From the NCBI GenBank assembly GCA_030594925.1, contig JAUVEG010000117.1:1-5208 (forward strand): a DNA stretch of 5,208 nt, in the 5' to 3' direction. Shown in pieces: positions 1 to 4,428 of this stretch. Numbering within the stretch: position 1 is the stretch's first letter; each line of letters opens with the position of its first letter. Source of the stretch: Gammaproteobacteria bacterium. GTDB taxonomy: Bacteria > Pseudomonadota > Gammaproteobacteria > Chromatiales > Chromatiaceae. The position numbers and the translations under genes are program-made. Below the pieces are notes generated by a model. The model was not told the DNA's origin. It did no database searches and saw only the letters and a list, made by a program, of their open reading frames with translations.

Positions 1-240
1 CAGTTTTGTGATCCCATGGATGCCCGTACCATGATCATGAGCAACCCCATCTATGCCAGCTATATGCCTTGCCGTATCGCGCTGGTCGAGGATAAGGAGA
101 AGAAACCTGTGTTAATGATGTTGAACCTCGATATGCTGATCAACAGCGAACTGGTCGATCAAAAGGTTGTGGAGACGGCGATCAAAGTCAACCAGTCGAT
201 GCTGGAGATCATGATGGCAGGCGCATCAGGCGAGTTTTAG
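1..240 (+). CDS. DUF302-family protein, C-terminal part
   Basis: The reading frame is open from the first base of the window, so the gene begins upstream. The internal ATG at 16 is probably not the start, because the codons before it (QFCDP) continue the family-like sequence. The 79 visible residues include CDPMDARTMIMSNPIYAS, then a strand-like CRIALVEDKE, then LMMLNLDMLI and an amphipathic C-terminal helix. This pattern resembles the C-terminal half of DUF302 (TT1751-like) proteins, small alpha/beta proteins of unknown function that are common in sulfur oxidisers and other proteobacteria. The family call is from memory of its motifs. The gene ends with TAG. No operon partner is visible, since the next same-strand gene starts 271 bp later behind palindromes. 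Nothing in this fragment shows a catalytic role. Confidence 0.75.
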   Translation, partial: QFCDPMDARTMIMSNPIYASYMPCRIALVEDKEKKPVLMMLNLDMLINSELVDQKVVETAIKVNQSMLEIMMAGASGEF

Positions 241-305
241 ACAGCCACTTAGCCCCATATCCAGCGAGATCATGTCTCAGACTGACAAAGCATGAAAAAA
301 TGTTT

Positions 306-370
306 TCTCTCGCAAAGACGCCAAGACCGCCAAGAAAAACCTTTGCGTCCTTTGCGCTCTTAGCGAGAGA
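306..370. repeat. 65-bp imperfect palindromic intergenic repeat
   Basis: The outer arms TCTCTCGC (306-313) and GCGAGAGA (363-370) are perfectly complementary. Between them, CAAAGACGCCAAGACCGCC on the left faces CTTTGCGTCCTTTGCGCTC on the right, continuing an imperfect stem around an A-rich centre. Repeats built of CGCAAAGACGC-like units are familiar as dispersed intergenic palindromes in many proteobacteria. Transcribed, it would form a long hairpin and could limit read-through from the DUF302 gene. A short T-rich run (371-376, TTCTTT) follows, but it is not a classic terminator tract. Confidence 0.7.
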
Positions 371-382
371 TTCTTTTAAAAC

Positions 383-414
383 TTGACTCATTTGCAAGCA
401 TTTTAGTGAATCAA
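383..414. repeat. Inverted repeat TTGACTCA / TGAATCAA
   Basis: TTGACTCA (383-390) and TGAATCAA (407-414) are inverted copies with one mismatch, separated by 16 nt. The halves resemble FNR half-sites (TTGA/TCAA), but the spacing is far too wide for a normal FNR box. It may be an operator or part of the structured leader ahead of the PsiE-family gene. The function is unknown. Confidence 0.35.
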
Positions 415-415
415 G

Positions 416-458
416 GATTCTAGGTGTATTATCCGAGTCCGGTAATATACCTGGAATC
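416..458 (+). promoter_or_regulatory. 43-bp hairpin in the psiE leader
   Basis: GATTC (416-420) pairs with GAATC (454-458), and positions 422-435 pair with 439-452 around the 3-nt loop AGT. At the DNA level 16 of 20 arm positions are complementary. Three of the four remaining pairs would be G-U wobbles in RNA, leaving a single C-C mismatch (434/440). The structure ends 53 nt before the PsiE-family ATG. It also contains TATTAT (427-432), which could be a -10 element, although I find no good -35. It may be a structured 5' leader, an operator, or simply another dispersed palindrome. Confidence 0.5.
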
Positions 459-495
459 TCCCAGGAGTTGGAAGCAATCAGATTGAAGTAGGAAA

Positions 496-519
496 ATGAG
501 AGCCTTTCAGGATGAGTGA
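496..519 (+). other. Possible 7-codon upstream ORF overlapping the psiE start
   Basis: An ATG at 496 opens a seven-codon frame (MRAFQDE) whose TGA at 517-519 lies just past the PsiE-family ATG at 512, in a different frame. A purine-rich GTAGGAAA lies directly before it, too close for an ideal ribosome binding site. The overlap could permit translational coupling. A frame this short arises easily by chance, so support is weak. Confidence 0.15.
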
Positions 520-964
520 GTACAACGCTAAGATTCAAAAGATTGGCGATATCATGGTGGATACCTTCCACTATCTGGCGCTGTTTGTTATTGGCGCGAC
601 GGTAGTCTGGTCAGCGACCCATGAGTATCTGAAGATCATGCAGGCGGGCTATGCTTCGTTGAAAGATATCCTGTTGCTGTTTATCTATCTTGAACTCGGC
701 GCCATGATTGGCATCTATTTCAAGACGCATCGGTTGCCGGTGCAGTTTCTGATCTATATTGCGATTACGGCTCTGTCACGGCATCTGGTGATTGATGTGC
801 AAAAAGTGACTGATAACTTCCACCTGTGGCTGCTGCTCAGTATTACTGCTGCAATCGTTGCTTTGAGTTTTGCCGCATTGATCTTGACCTACACGGCCAG
901 AAAATATGGGCGGCCGGATGACGATGTGGAGGTCAGTAGTCAACAAGAGGGGAGTGACAGATGA
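512..964 (+). CDS. psiE: PsiE-family inner membrane protein
   Basis: This 150-residue protein has four predicted membrane helices, at about residues 19-36, 51-70, 78-95 and 105-127, and a hydrophilic acidic tail (PDDDVEVSSQQEGSDR). The block ELGAMIGIYFKTHRLPVQF followed by LIYIAITALSRHLVI is the hallmark conserved core of the PsiE (phosphate-starvation-inducible E) family. E. coli PsiE is of similar size (136 aa). Its molecular function is not established; in E. coli its expression responds to phosphate starvation through PhoB. The ATG at 512 is chosen because it precedes the family-like N-terminus; a weak GAGAG (498-502) lies 9 nt upstream. I see no convincing Pho box upstream, so phosphate control cannot be asserted here. 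The gene stands alone, facing a convergent neighbour. Confidence 0.88.
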   Translation: MSEYNAKIQKIGDIMVDTFHYLALFVIGATVVWSATHEYLKIMQAGYASLKDILLLFIYLELGAMIGIYFKTHRLPVQFLIYIAITALSRHLVIDVQKVTDNFHLWLLLSITAAIVALSFAALILTYTARKYGRPDDDVEVSSQQEGSDR

Positions 965-970
965 GCCGCT

Positions 971-995
971 GATGCGCTTCGTGCCTCAGCACATC
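971..995 (+). terminator. Stem-loop after psiE
   Basis: GATGCGCT (971-978) and AGCACATC (988-995) pair at 7 of 8 positions around a 9-nt loop, starting 7 nt after the psiE stop codon. No clean T-tract follows, only a scattered CTATGAACTTTTGAATTT. It could slow or end transcription, but it does not meet the usual criteria for an intrinsic terminator. Confidence 0.3.
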
Positions 996-1022
996 CTATG
1001 AACTTTTGAATTTCCCGCAGTT

Positions 1023-1115
1023 AATCAGATATGACATCGCGGCCAGAAGGCCGCTCCTACGAGTATGTGCTGTAGGAGCGGCCCTCTTGGCCATGATGAT
1101 TACCAATCAGATATG
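1023..1115. mobile_element. REP-like palindrome flanked by 11-bp direct repeats
   Basis: The core consists of GGCCAGAAGGCCGCTCCTAC (1041-1060) and its near-perfect inverse at 1072-1092, which begins GTAGGAGCGGCC. They differ only by a one-base bulge and a substitution, with an 11-nt loop between them. The GTAGGAGCGGC motif resembles REP/REPIN-type palindromes of gammaproteobacteria, which RAYT transposases are known to mobilise. The element is bracketed by the exact direct repeat AATCAGATATG at 1023-1033 and 1105-1115, leaving 71 bp between the copies. Identity stops precisely at both edges of the repeat, as expected of a target-site duplication. The right copy carries the stop codon of the serine hydrolase gene. 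The element lies between convergent genes and could also act as a bidirectional terminator. Confidence 0.6.
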
Positions 1116-2108
1116 CTCTCTCTTGATGATCTTGTTGAAAAGACCCGCTGCAAGCAGGGCGACATGTTCATTGGAGGCCTTGTTGGTCAACAGGGCGAGT
1201 GCGTACTGGGTTCCCTCGTAGTTGAAGACCACAACCTGGTGGCGCACCTGGACGCTGTATTTTTTGCCATTGGCAAAATGTTCCGCTCCTGTCTCCGGAT
1301 CCACGGTTGATCCGCTGTAGGTTCCCGTCTTGCCGCCAAGATAGAGGTTGGATGGCAGATACTTGTTTGCCTTGCTGCCGCCGGTGCGCAGGGTGTGCAT
1401 CAGTTTCCACATCACCTCGGCGCCGTCATACTTCTGCCAGTAGGTGTCATAAAGAAATGCAGCCAGCTCTTTTGCGGTTAACTCGTTGCCGTGAATCTCT
1501 TCATTGCTCTCGGTTTTGAGGTAGTTCTGGAAGCCCCGCGTTCTTTCGTAACCCATGGATTGTGTGAATTTATGGATCGCCTTGCGCCCCTTGTTAGCGT
1601 CGCCGTTACCGATATCCTTTTGCAACTGCAGCCAGGCAGGATTACTTGAGACAACCAGCATGTTGGCAAGTTTTTGCAGGTGTTTCTTGTCAACTTTCCC
1701 CTCTTGTGTGTGCACATATGCTGCGCCGACAAAAATCTTGGAGACCGATGCGCCGAACATCTTCATGTCTGCGCTCTTGCTCTGATCGAGGATTTTTCCT
1801 GTATCCAGATTCATGACCACCCACTGGTAGGGGGCTTTCGCAGTGTTTTTTCCCTCATCGTATAGTTTCGAGAAAGATGCTTCACGTTTTTTAGAGAAAG
1901 AACCGCCACCACCTCGTGTCAGGCTCAGCCCTCTGCCGCGCACACGCAGTTTCGAGAGATTCTCACCGGTGGAAAGTTTCAGGAAATTGGTGTCATCTCC
2001 CGGTGATGCCAACGGGGGGTTTTTCTGATTTTCACTGTTCGCCATGGAACTCGTTGCAAACAAAGCCAAAGATGAAAAGAGGCTAATCGTCAGAGTTGAA
2101 AGTTTCAT
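1107..2108 (-). CDS. Secreted serine hydrolase, PBP/class A beta-lactamase fold
   Basis: This 333-residue precursor starts at the ATG at 2108, which has GGAG upstream at good spacing and opens directly into a signal peptide (residues 1-23, probable cut after SMA). An ATG 13 codons earlier would add a polar extension with no such support. Active-site motifs appear in the standard order: SVSK (121-124, SxxK with the nucleophile serine and general base), SSN (154-156, SxN) and KTG (260-262, in GGKTGTYSG). The gap of 33 residues between the first two motifs is much shorter than the 60 of class A beta-lactamases, and I see no ExxLN omega-loop glutamate. It may therefore be a peptidoglycan-acting or other periplasmic serine hydrolase rather than a true beta-lactamase. 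Residues 54-75 are Arg/Gly/Ser-rich and probably disordered. The substrate is unknown. Its stop codon lies within a direct repeat of the adjacent palindromic element. Confidence 0.85.
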   Translation of the reverse strand: MKLSTLTISLFSSLALFATSSMANSENQKNPPLASPGDDTNFLKLSTGENLSKLRVRGRGLSLTRGGGGSFSKKREASFSKLYDEGKNTAKAPYQWVVMNLDTGKILDQSKSADMKMFGASVSKIFVGAAYVHTQEGKVDKKHLQKLANMLVVSSNPAWLQLQKDIGNGDANKGRKAIHKFTQSMGYERTRGFQNYLKTESNEEIHGNELTAKELAAFLYDTYWQKYDGAEVMWKLMHTLRTGGSKANKYLPSNLYLGGKTGTYSGSTVDPETGAEHFANGKKYSVQVRHQVVVFNYEGTQYALALLTNKASNEHVALLAAGLFNKIIKREHI

Positions 2109-2199
2109 AAAATCTCCATTGAGAGGGTTGACCCTATTTTTGAGCATGGTTTTTGCTCGGATATTCGTTTAAATATAGCACTCAACTCATAGAAAGAAT

Positions 2200-2212
2200 G
2201 TGAAATTTTCAC
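2200..2212. promoter_or_regulatory. Palindrome GTGAAATTTTCAC upstream of the hydrolase gene
   Basis: GTGAAA-T-TTTCAC is a perfect 13-bp inverted repeat about 92 bp before the hydrolase ATG. A partial second copy, GTGAATTTC, starts at 2218. The arrangement resembles a repressor or activator binding site in the promoter region of the minus-strand hydrolase gene. No confident -35/-10 pair was found nearby. AT-rich palindromes of this size can also occur by chance. Confidence 0.3.
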
Positions 2213-2248
2213 GGTTTGTGAATTTCTTCTGTTCTGCGCATCACCTTG

Positions 2249-2366
2249 AAAATCCCCCTCAATCCCCCTTTTCCAAAGGAGGAGGCTGGTGAGGAGCAAT
2301 TTGCAAATCGTTAAACGAGTTCCCCCCTTTGAAAAAGGGGGGTTAGGGGGGATTGAAAGGGATTTT
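2249..2366. mobile_element. 118-bp MITE-like element with terminal inverted repeats
   Basis: The left end AAAATCCCCCTCAATCCCCC (2249-2268) matches the reverse complement of the right end (2347-2366) at 18 of 20 positions. Inside, the left arm continues with TTTTCCAAAGGAGGAGG and the right arm begins CCCCCCTTTGAAAAAGGGGGG (2322-2342), itself a hairpin. C-run/G-run palindromes of the AATCCCCCTAACCCCC type are widespread as non-coding miniature elements in bacterial genomes. It carries no coding capacity, and I see no target duplication at its edges. It lies 7 bp past the stop of the 2374-2901 gene and could end transcription from it. Confidence 0.65.
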
Positions 2367-2373
2367 ATACGGG

Positions 2374-2901
2374 CTATACAACCGCAGGCTGTTCGATAAC
2401 CTCAGGCATCTGCGGAGATCGAAGTTTTTTCACGGTTCCTTTGGGAACCTTGTGCAATGTTGCCTGGTGCAGTATGTCGGATTCCATGATGATCAGCGCC
2501 AGTACGGTCACCATCACCGGCAGGATTCCGACACCGCCGATGATGGCGTAGACGGCGACCTCCTTCATGTCAAAATAGACATGGCCAAGCCATCCGAGGA
2601 GGGCGATTGACAGCATAAACAGCAGCATGATGATGAAAATGTGGCTGCGTGTTGCGGCAATCTGCCAGTGACACATGACAAACCAGCTATCGGTTGTTTT
2701 AGACTTTTTCGCCCGCCACAGCGTGAAGCTGATGAATGCGAAGGAGAAGATCGGCACCATTGCCAGTAATTGGGGGGTGTCCTTGAGCATTCCCAGAGAG
2801 GCAATGAACCACAGGATGTGGTTGGCGACCAGGTTGGTGAGAAAGATTTCGTGCGGGATTTTGGCCTTGCGACTCTCTTCGTCAGTGATGTTGAATTTCA
2901 T
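2374..2901 (-). CDS. Four-helix membrane protein of unknown function
   Basis: I do not recognise this 175-residue protein. It has a soluble charged N-terminus (residues 1-19), four hydrophobic segments at about 21-39, 46-63, 86-107 and 116-139, and a basic, proline-containing cytoplasm-like tail (150-175). A pair of lysine/arginine-rich residues after helix 2 (RAKKSK, 63-68) suggests that this loop is cytoplasmic. Histidines lie in or near helices (H28, H78, H87, H107), and a single cysteine falls in the CHWQ motif (C77). Metal or haem binding is conceivable but unsupported. The start is the only in-frame ATG before the charged leader, and no clear Shine-Dalgarno precedes it. It lies upstream of the serine hydrolase on the same strand, but the 118-bp repeat element separates them, so a shared transcript is doubtful. 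Confidence 0.72.
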   Translation of the reverse strand: MKFNITDEESRKAKIPHEIFLTNLVANHILWFIASLGMLKDTPQLLAMVPIFSFAFISFTLWRAKKSKTTDSWFVMCHWQIAATRSHIFIIMLLFMLSIALLGWLGHVYFDMKEVAVYAIIGGVGILPVMVTVLALIIMESDILHQATLHKVPKGTVKKLRSPQMPEVIEQPAVV

Positions 2902-2980
2902 GGATAGTCGTGTGGCGTCATATGGATTATTAGACCGATAATTTTGCTGTGCGTCACCTGCCGTGAATGAATCGGGCTTT

Positions 2981-3015
2981 AAGATTTCTTGCTATGCTCG
3001 AAATAAATGACAAGC
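2981..3015 (+). repeat. Extra half-copy of the GTCATTTCGA-type repeat
   Basis: This stretch begins AAGATTTCTTGCTATGCTCG and ends GAAATAAATGACAAGC. It aligns with AAGATTTCTCC...GTCGAAATGACAGC at 3113-3142, in the same orientation, with small insertions. It appears to be a diverged relic of one arm of the composite palindrome downstream. It sits about 80 bp upstream of the start of the minus-strand 2374-2901 gene, so it may overlap that gene's promoter region. Confidence 0.5.
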
Positions 3016-3036
3016 TTCGCTATCGGTCAAAATGAT

Positions 3037-3166
3037 GAGGCTTTTGCAAAACTCGTAAATCGTAAATTTGTCATCTCGAACGGATGTGAGAGATCTTATT
3101 TATCAATGACTTAAGATTTCTCCTTTCAGTCGAAATGACAGCTTTTGAAAGTTTTGCAAGAGGCTC
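3037..3166. repeat. 130-bp composite palindromic repeat
   Basis: The outer arms GAGGCTTTTGCAAAACT (3037-3053) and AGTTTTGCAAGAGGCTC (3150-3166) are inverted copies with two mismatches. Nested inside is a second inverted pair: TGTCATCTCGAACGG...GAGATCTT (3069-3097) against AAGATTTCTCC...CGAAATGACA (3113-3140). GTCATTTCGA...AGAAATCTT palindromes are familiar as dispersed intergenic repeats in many bacteria. Here one such palindrome sits within the arms of a second type. The element lies 14 bp beyond the stop codon of the 3180-3359 gene and could form a large hairpin at the end of its transcript. Confidence 0.65.
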
Positions 3167-3179
3167 TGGTAATTGGTGT

Positions 3180-3359
3180 TTAATCACTCTGCTGTTTTTC
3201 AGCCTCTTCGAACGCCTTTTTCTTCTCCTGGTTTTTCATGTAGAGGTAGACGATCAGGTTTTTGGATAAAAACATCACTGCCATGAAGGCCAGGCCCATG
3301 AGCATCCCAATCCAGGGTTTCTCTTTTAAGATGGTGATAAACCAGAGTGTATTTCCCAT
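3180..3359 (-). CDS. Small single-span membrane protein
   Basis: This 59-residue protein has an N-terminal stretch MGNTLWFITILKEKPW, one hydrophobic helix (about residues 17-40, GMLMGLAFMAVMFLSKNLIVYLY) and a highly charged Lys/Glu/Gln tail (41-59) that may form a short coiled coil. The ATG at 3359 is preferred because GAG lies 9 nt upstream. A GTG two codons earlier, at 3365, would leave only 3 nt. I do not recognise the family. The topology resembles small accessory subunits of membrane complexes, such as those near oxidases, but this is only analogy. It is divergent from the 3466 gene, with which it shares a 106-bp control region. Confidence 0.6.
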   Translation of the reverse strand: MGNTLWFITILKEKPWIGMLMGLAFMAVMFLSKNLIVYLYMKNQEKKKAFEEAEKQQSD

Positions 3360-3383
3360 TTGCACAATCTCGTAGGAACAGCG

Positions 3384-3398
3384 GGAGTATCATACTCC
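3384..3398. promoter_or_regulatory. Palindrome GGAGTAT-C-ATACTCC
   Basis: This perfect 7-bp inverted repeat around one central base lies in the divergent region between the genes starting at 3359 (-) and 3466 (+), 25 bp before the minus-strand start. It has the size and symmetry of a dimeric regulator site. The regulator is unknown. Confidence 0.35.
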
Positions 3399-3413
3399 GT
3401 TTCAGGATGTGAA

Positions 3414-3435
3414 TCAGGTGTAAAATACCACCTGA
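3414..3435. promoter_or_regulatory. Palindrome TCAGGTG-N8-CACCTGA over a -10-like TAAAAT
   Basis: TCAGGTG (3414-3420) and CACCTGA (3429-3435) form a perfect 7-bp inverted repeat. The 8-nt centre starts with TAAAAT (3421-3426), a plausible -10 element for the plus-strand gene starting at 3466. A weak -35-like TTTCAG lies at 3400-3405, with a short 15-nt spacer. A protein bound to the palindrome would cover the -10, which suggests a repressor operator. Alternatively, it is a small RNA hairpin. Confidence 0.35.
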
Positions 3436-3465
3436 ATTTTGTCCGCACGCTATGGGTTTTGTGAA

Positions 3466-4140
3466 ATGGATCGAAAAATCGGATTTGGTTTGCTATTGAT
3501 TACGCTGGTGGCGATCGCTGTCGCCATTCTCTCACCGGGGGGACGCACGGTAGACCCGAATCCCAGGCTGCCGTGGATGATCGAGGTCGATGTGCAGGGA
3601 GAGAGCCATGTTTTCGGGCTGACTCTGGGAGAGAGCACCCTCGCCGATGCGCGTGAGGCCTTTCAGGAGCAGGGCAAAATGAATCTGTTTTTATCACCGC
3701 AGGGGGAGTATGCCATCGAGGCCTATTTTCAGCGGCTCTTTCTCAGCGGACTGCGCGCCGATCTGGTGCTGGCTCTGGATGTCGGGCAGCAGCAGGCGGC
3801 GGAGATTTTTGATCGCGGACTGAGGATCAGCAAGCTCGGCAGTGGCGCCAGGAAGGTGGATATGACAACGCCGGATAAGGAAATGCTGGCCGATGCGAAA
3901 ATTTCATTGATCACCTATCTGCCGGCAACGGATCTCGAAGAGGAGATTATCCGCAGGCATTTTGGAGAGCCGCGGCAGAAGATAAGAGAGAAGAAATCCG
4001 GAATCATTCACTGGCTCTATGCGGAGAAGGGGCTGGATATCGGTGTGAACCCTGATGGCAAAGAGGTGTTTCAATATGTCAGGCCATCGGAGTTTGAGGA
4101 GCTGGTGAAACCGCTCGACGATCAGGATCTTTCTGAGTGA
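3466..4140 (+). CDS. Membrane-anchored protein of unknown function upstream of ccoN
   Basis: This 224-residue protein has a short basic N-terminus (MDRK), one hydrophobic anchor or uncleaved signal (residues 5-22) and a soluble, probably periplasmic domain. Within that domain, VFGLTLGESTLADAREAF (49-66) and HFGEPRQKI...IHWLYAEKGLDIGVN (165-195) have the rhythm of two alpha/beta modules. The latter, with LGxP-like and WxYxxxGL patterns, loosely recalls BamE/SmpA-like folds. This is a resemblance only, not an assignment. The ATG at 3466 directly precedes the anchor. A TTG at 3439 would add nine residues without benefit. A weak TGGG lies upstream. Its stop is 288 bp before ccoN, which has its own regulatory region, so joint transcription is uncertain. 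Confidence 0.75.
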   Translation: MDRKIGFGLLLITLVAIAVAILSPGGRTVDPNPRLPWMIEVDVQGESHVFGLTLGESTLADAREAFQEQGKMNLFLSPQGEYAIEAYFQRLFLSGLRADLVLALDVGQQQAAEIFDRGLRISKLGSGARKVDMTTPDKEMLADAKISLITYLPATDLEEEIIRRHFGEPRQKIREKKSGIIHWLYAEKGLDIGVNPDGKEVFQYVRPSEFEELVKPLDDQDLSE

Positions 4141-4170
4141 TTGTGAAACGGCGTATGCCTATGTGGATTG

Positions 4171-4188
4171 ACTTGACTCAAATCAAGT
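4171..4188 (+). promoter_or_regulatory. FNR/Anr-type box upstream of ccoN
   Basis: TTGAC-TCAA-ATCAA (4173-4186) matches the FNR consensus TTGAT-N4-ATCAA at 9 of 10 defined positions, and the surrounding ACTTGA-N6-TCAAGT is fully symmetric. Activation from about -41.5 would place a start near 4221, and a -10-like TAAATT occurs at 4211-4216. Oxygen-responsive FNR/Anr/FixK proteins are known to induce cbb3 oxidase operons at low oxygen, which fits the downstream ccoN. The implied leader is about 200 nt long. Confidence 0.72.
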
Positions 4189-4428
4189 TAATTTTAAAAA
4201 ACTAGTCATTTAAATTATTATTCTATCCATTAAAATTTTTTTTCTATTATAAAAAACATAGTTATATCAATTAGATAGTGTCGTAACGGCAGGCTCTCCT
4301 CGAATTGTAAGTTTTTTTTGGATGAAGGGGCCACGGGCGTATAATCCCATCTGCTGTTGACTCCGTGTCCGGGAGTTATACAGTCCAGAAAATACTTCAA
4401 TCCCATACCTTAACTAACAGGAGGGTCC
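4189..4428 (+). promoter_or_regulatory. AT-rich ccoN leader with a second candidate -10
   Basis: Bases 4189-4270 are strikingly AT-rich, unlike the coding DNA around them, with several A and T tracts. Further on is a perfect -10 hexamer TATAAT (4340-4345), but the -35 region contains only TTTGGA (4317-4322). This might be an oxygen-independent second promoter. TTGACT at 4357-4362 lacks a well-spaced -10. The ribosome binding site AGGAGG (4419-4424) ends the region. No gene or clear intrinsic terminator is visible. Confidence 0.4.

Noticed and set aside
209..571. 120-codon minus-strand open frame across the DUF302-psiE gap
   Set aside because: It runs through the 65-bp palindrome and both hairpins and overlaps the ends of two better-supported genes. 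Its protein has no coherent domain character.
1168..1865. Several 60-84 codon frames on both strands inside the hydrolase gene
   Set aside because: They overlap a signal-peptide protein with all three active-site motifs, and their compositions look like out-of-frame translation.
2134..2160. GAGCA...TGCTC hairpin as an attenuator for the hydrolase gene
   Set aside because: The stem is only 5 bp, and on the coding strand it is followed by A residues rather than U, so it does not fit a terminator.
2353..2610. 85-codon plus-strand frame opposite the four-helix protein
   Set aside because: It starts in the G-rich arm of the repeat element and is His/Asp-rich in the manner of an antisense shadow. 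The opposite strand encodes clear membrane helices.
2902..3179. CRISPR-like repeated units
   Set aside because: The repeats are inverted and diverged, with no regular spacer length. They fit palindromic intergenic elements.
4305..4319. T8 tract as an intrinsic terminator before ccoN
   Set aside because: No stable GC-rich stem precedes the T run.
4357..4382. TTGACT with TTATAC as a ccoN promoter
   Set aside because: The spacer is only 13-14 nt, too short for a sigma-70 promoter.
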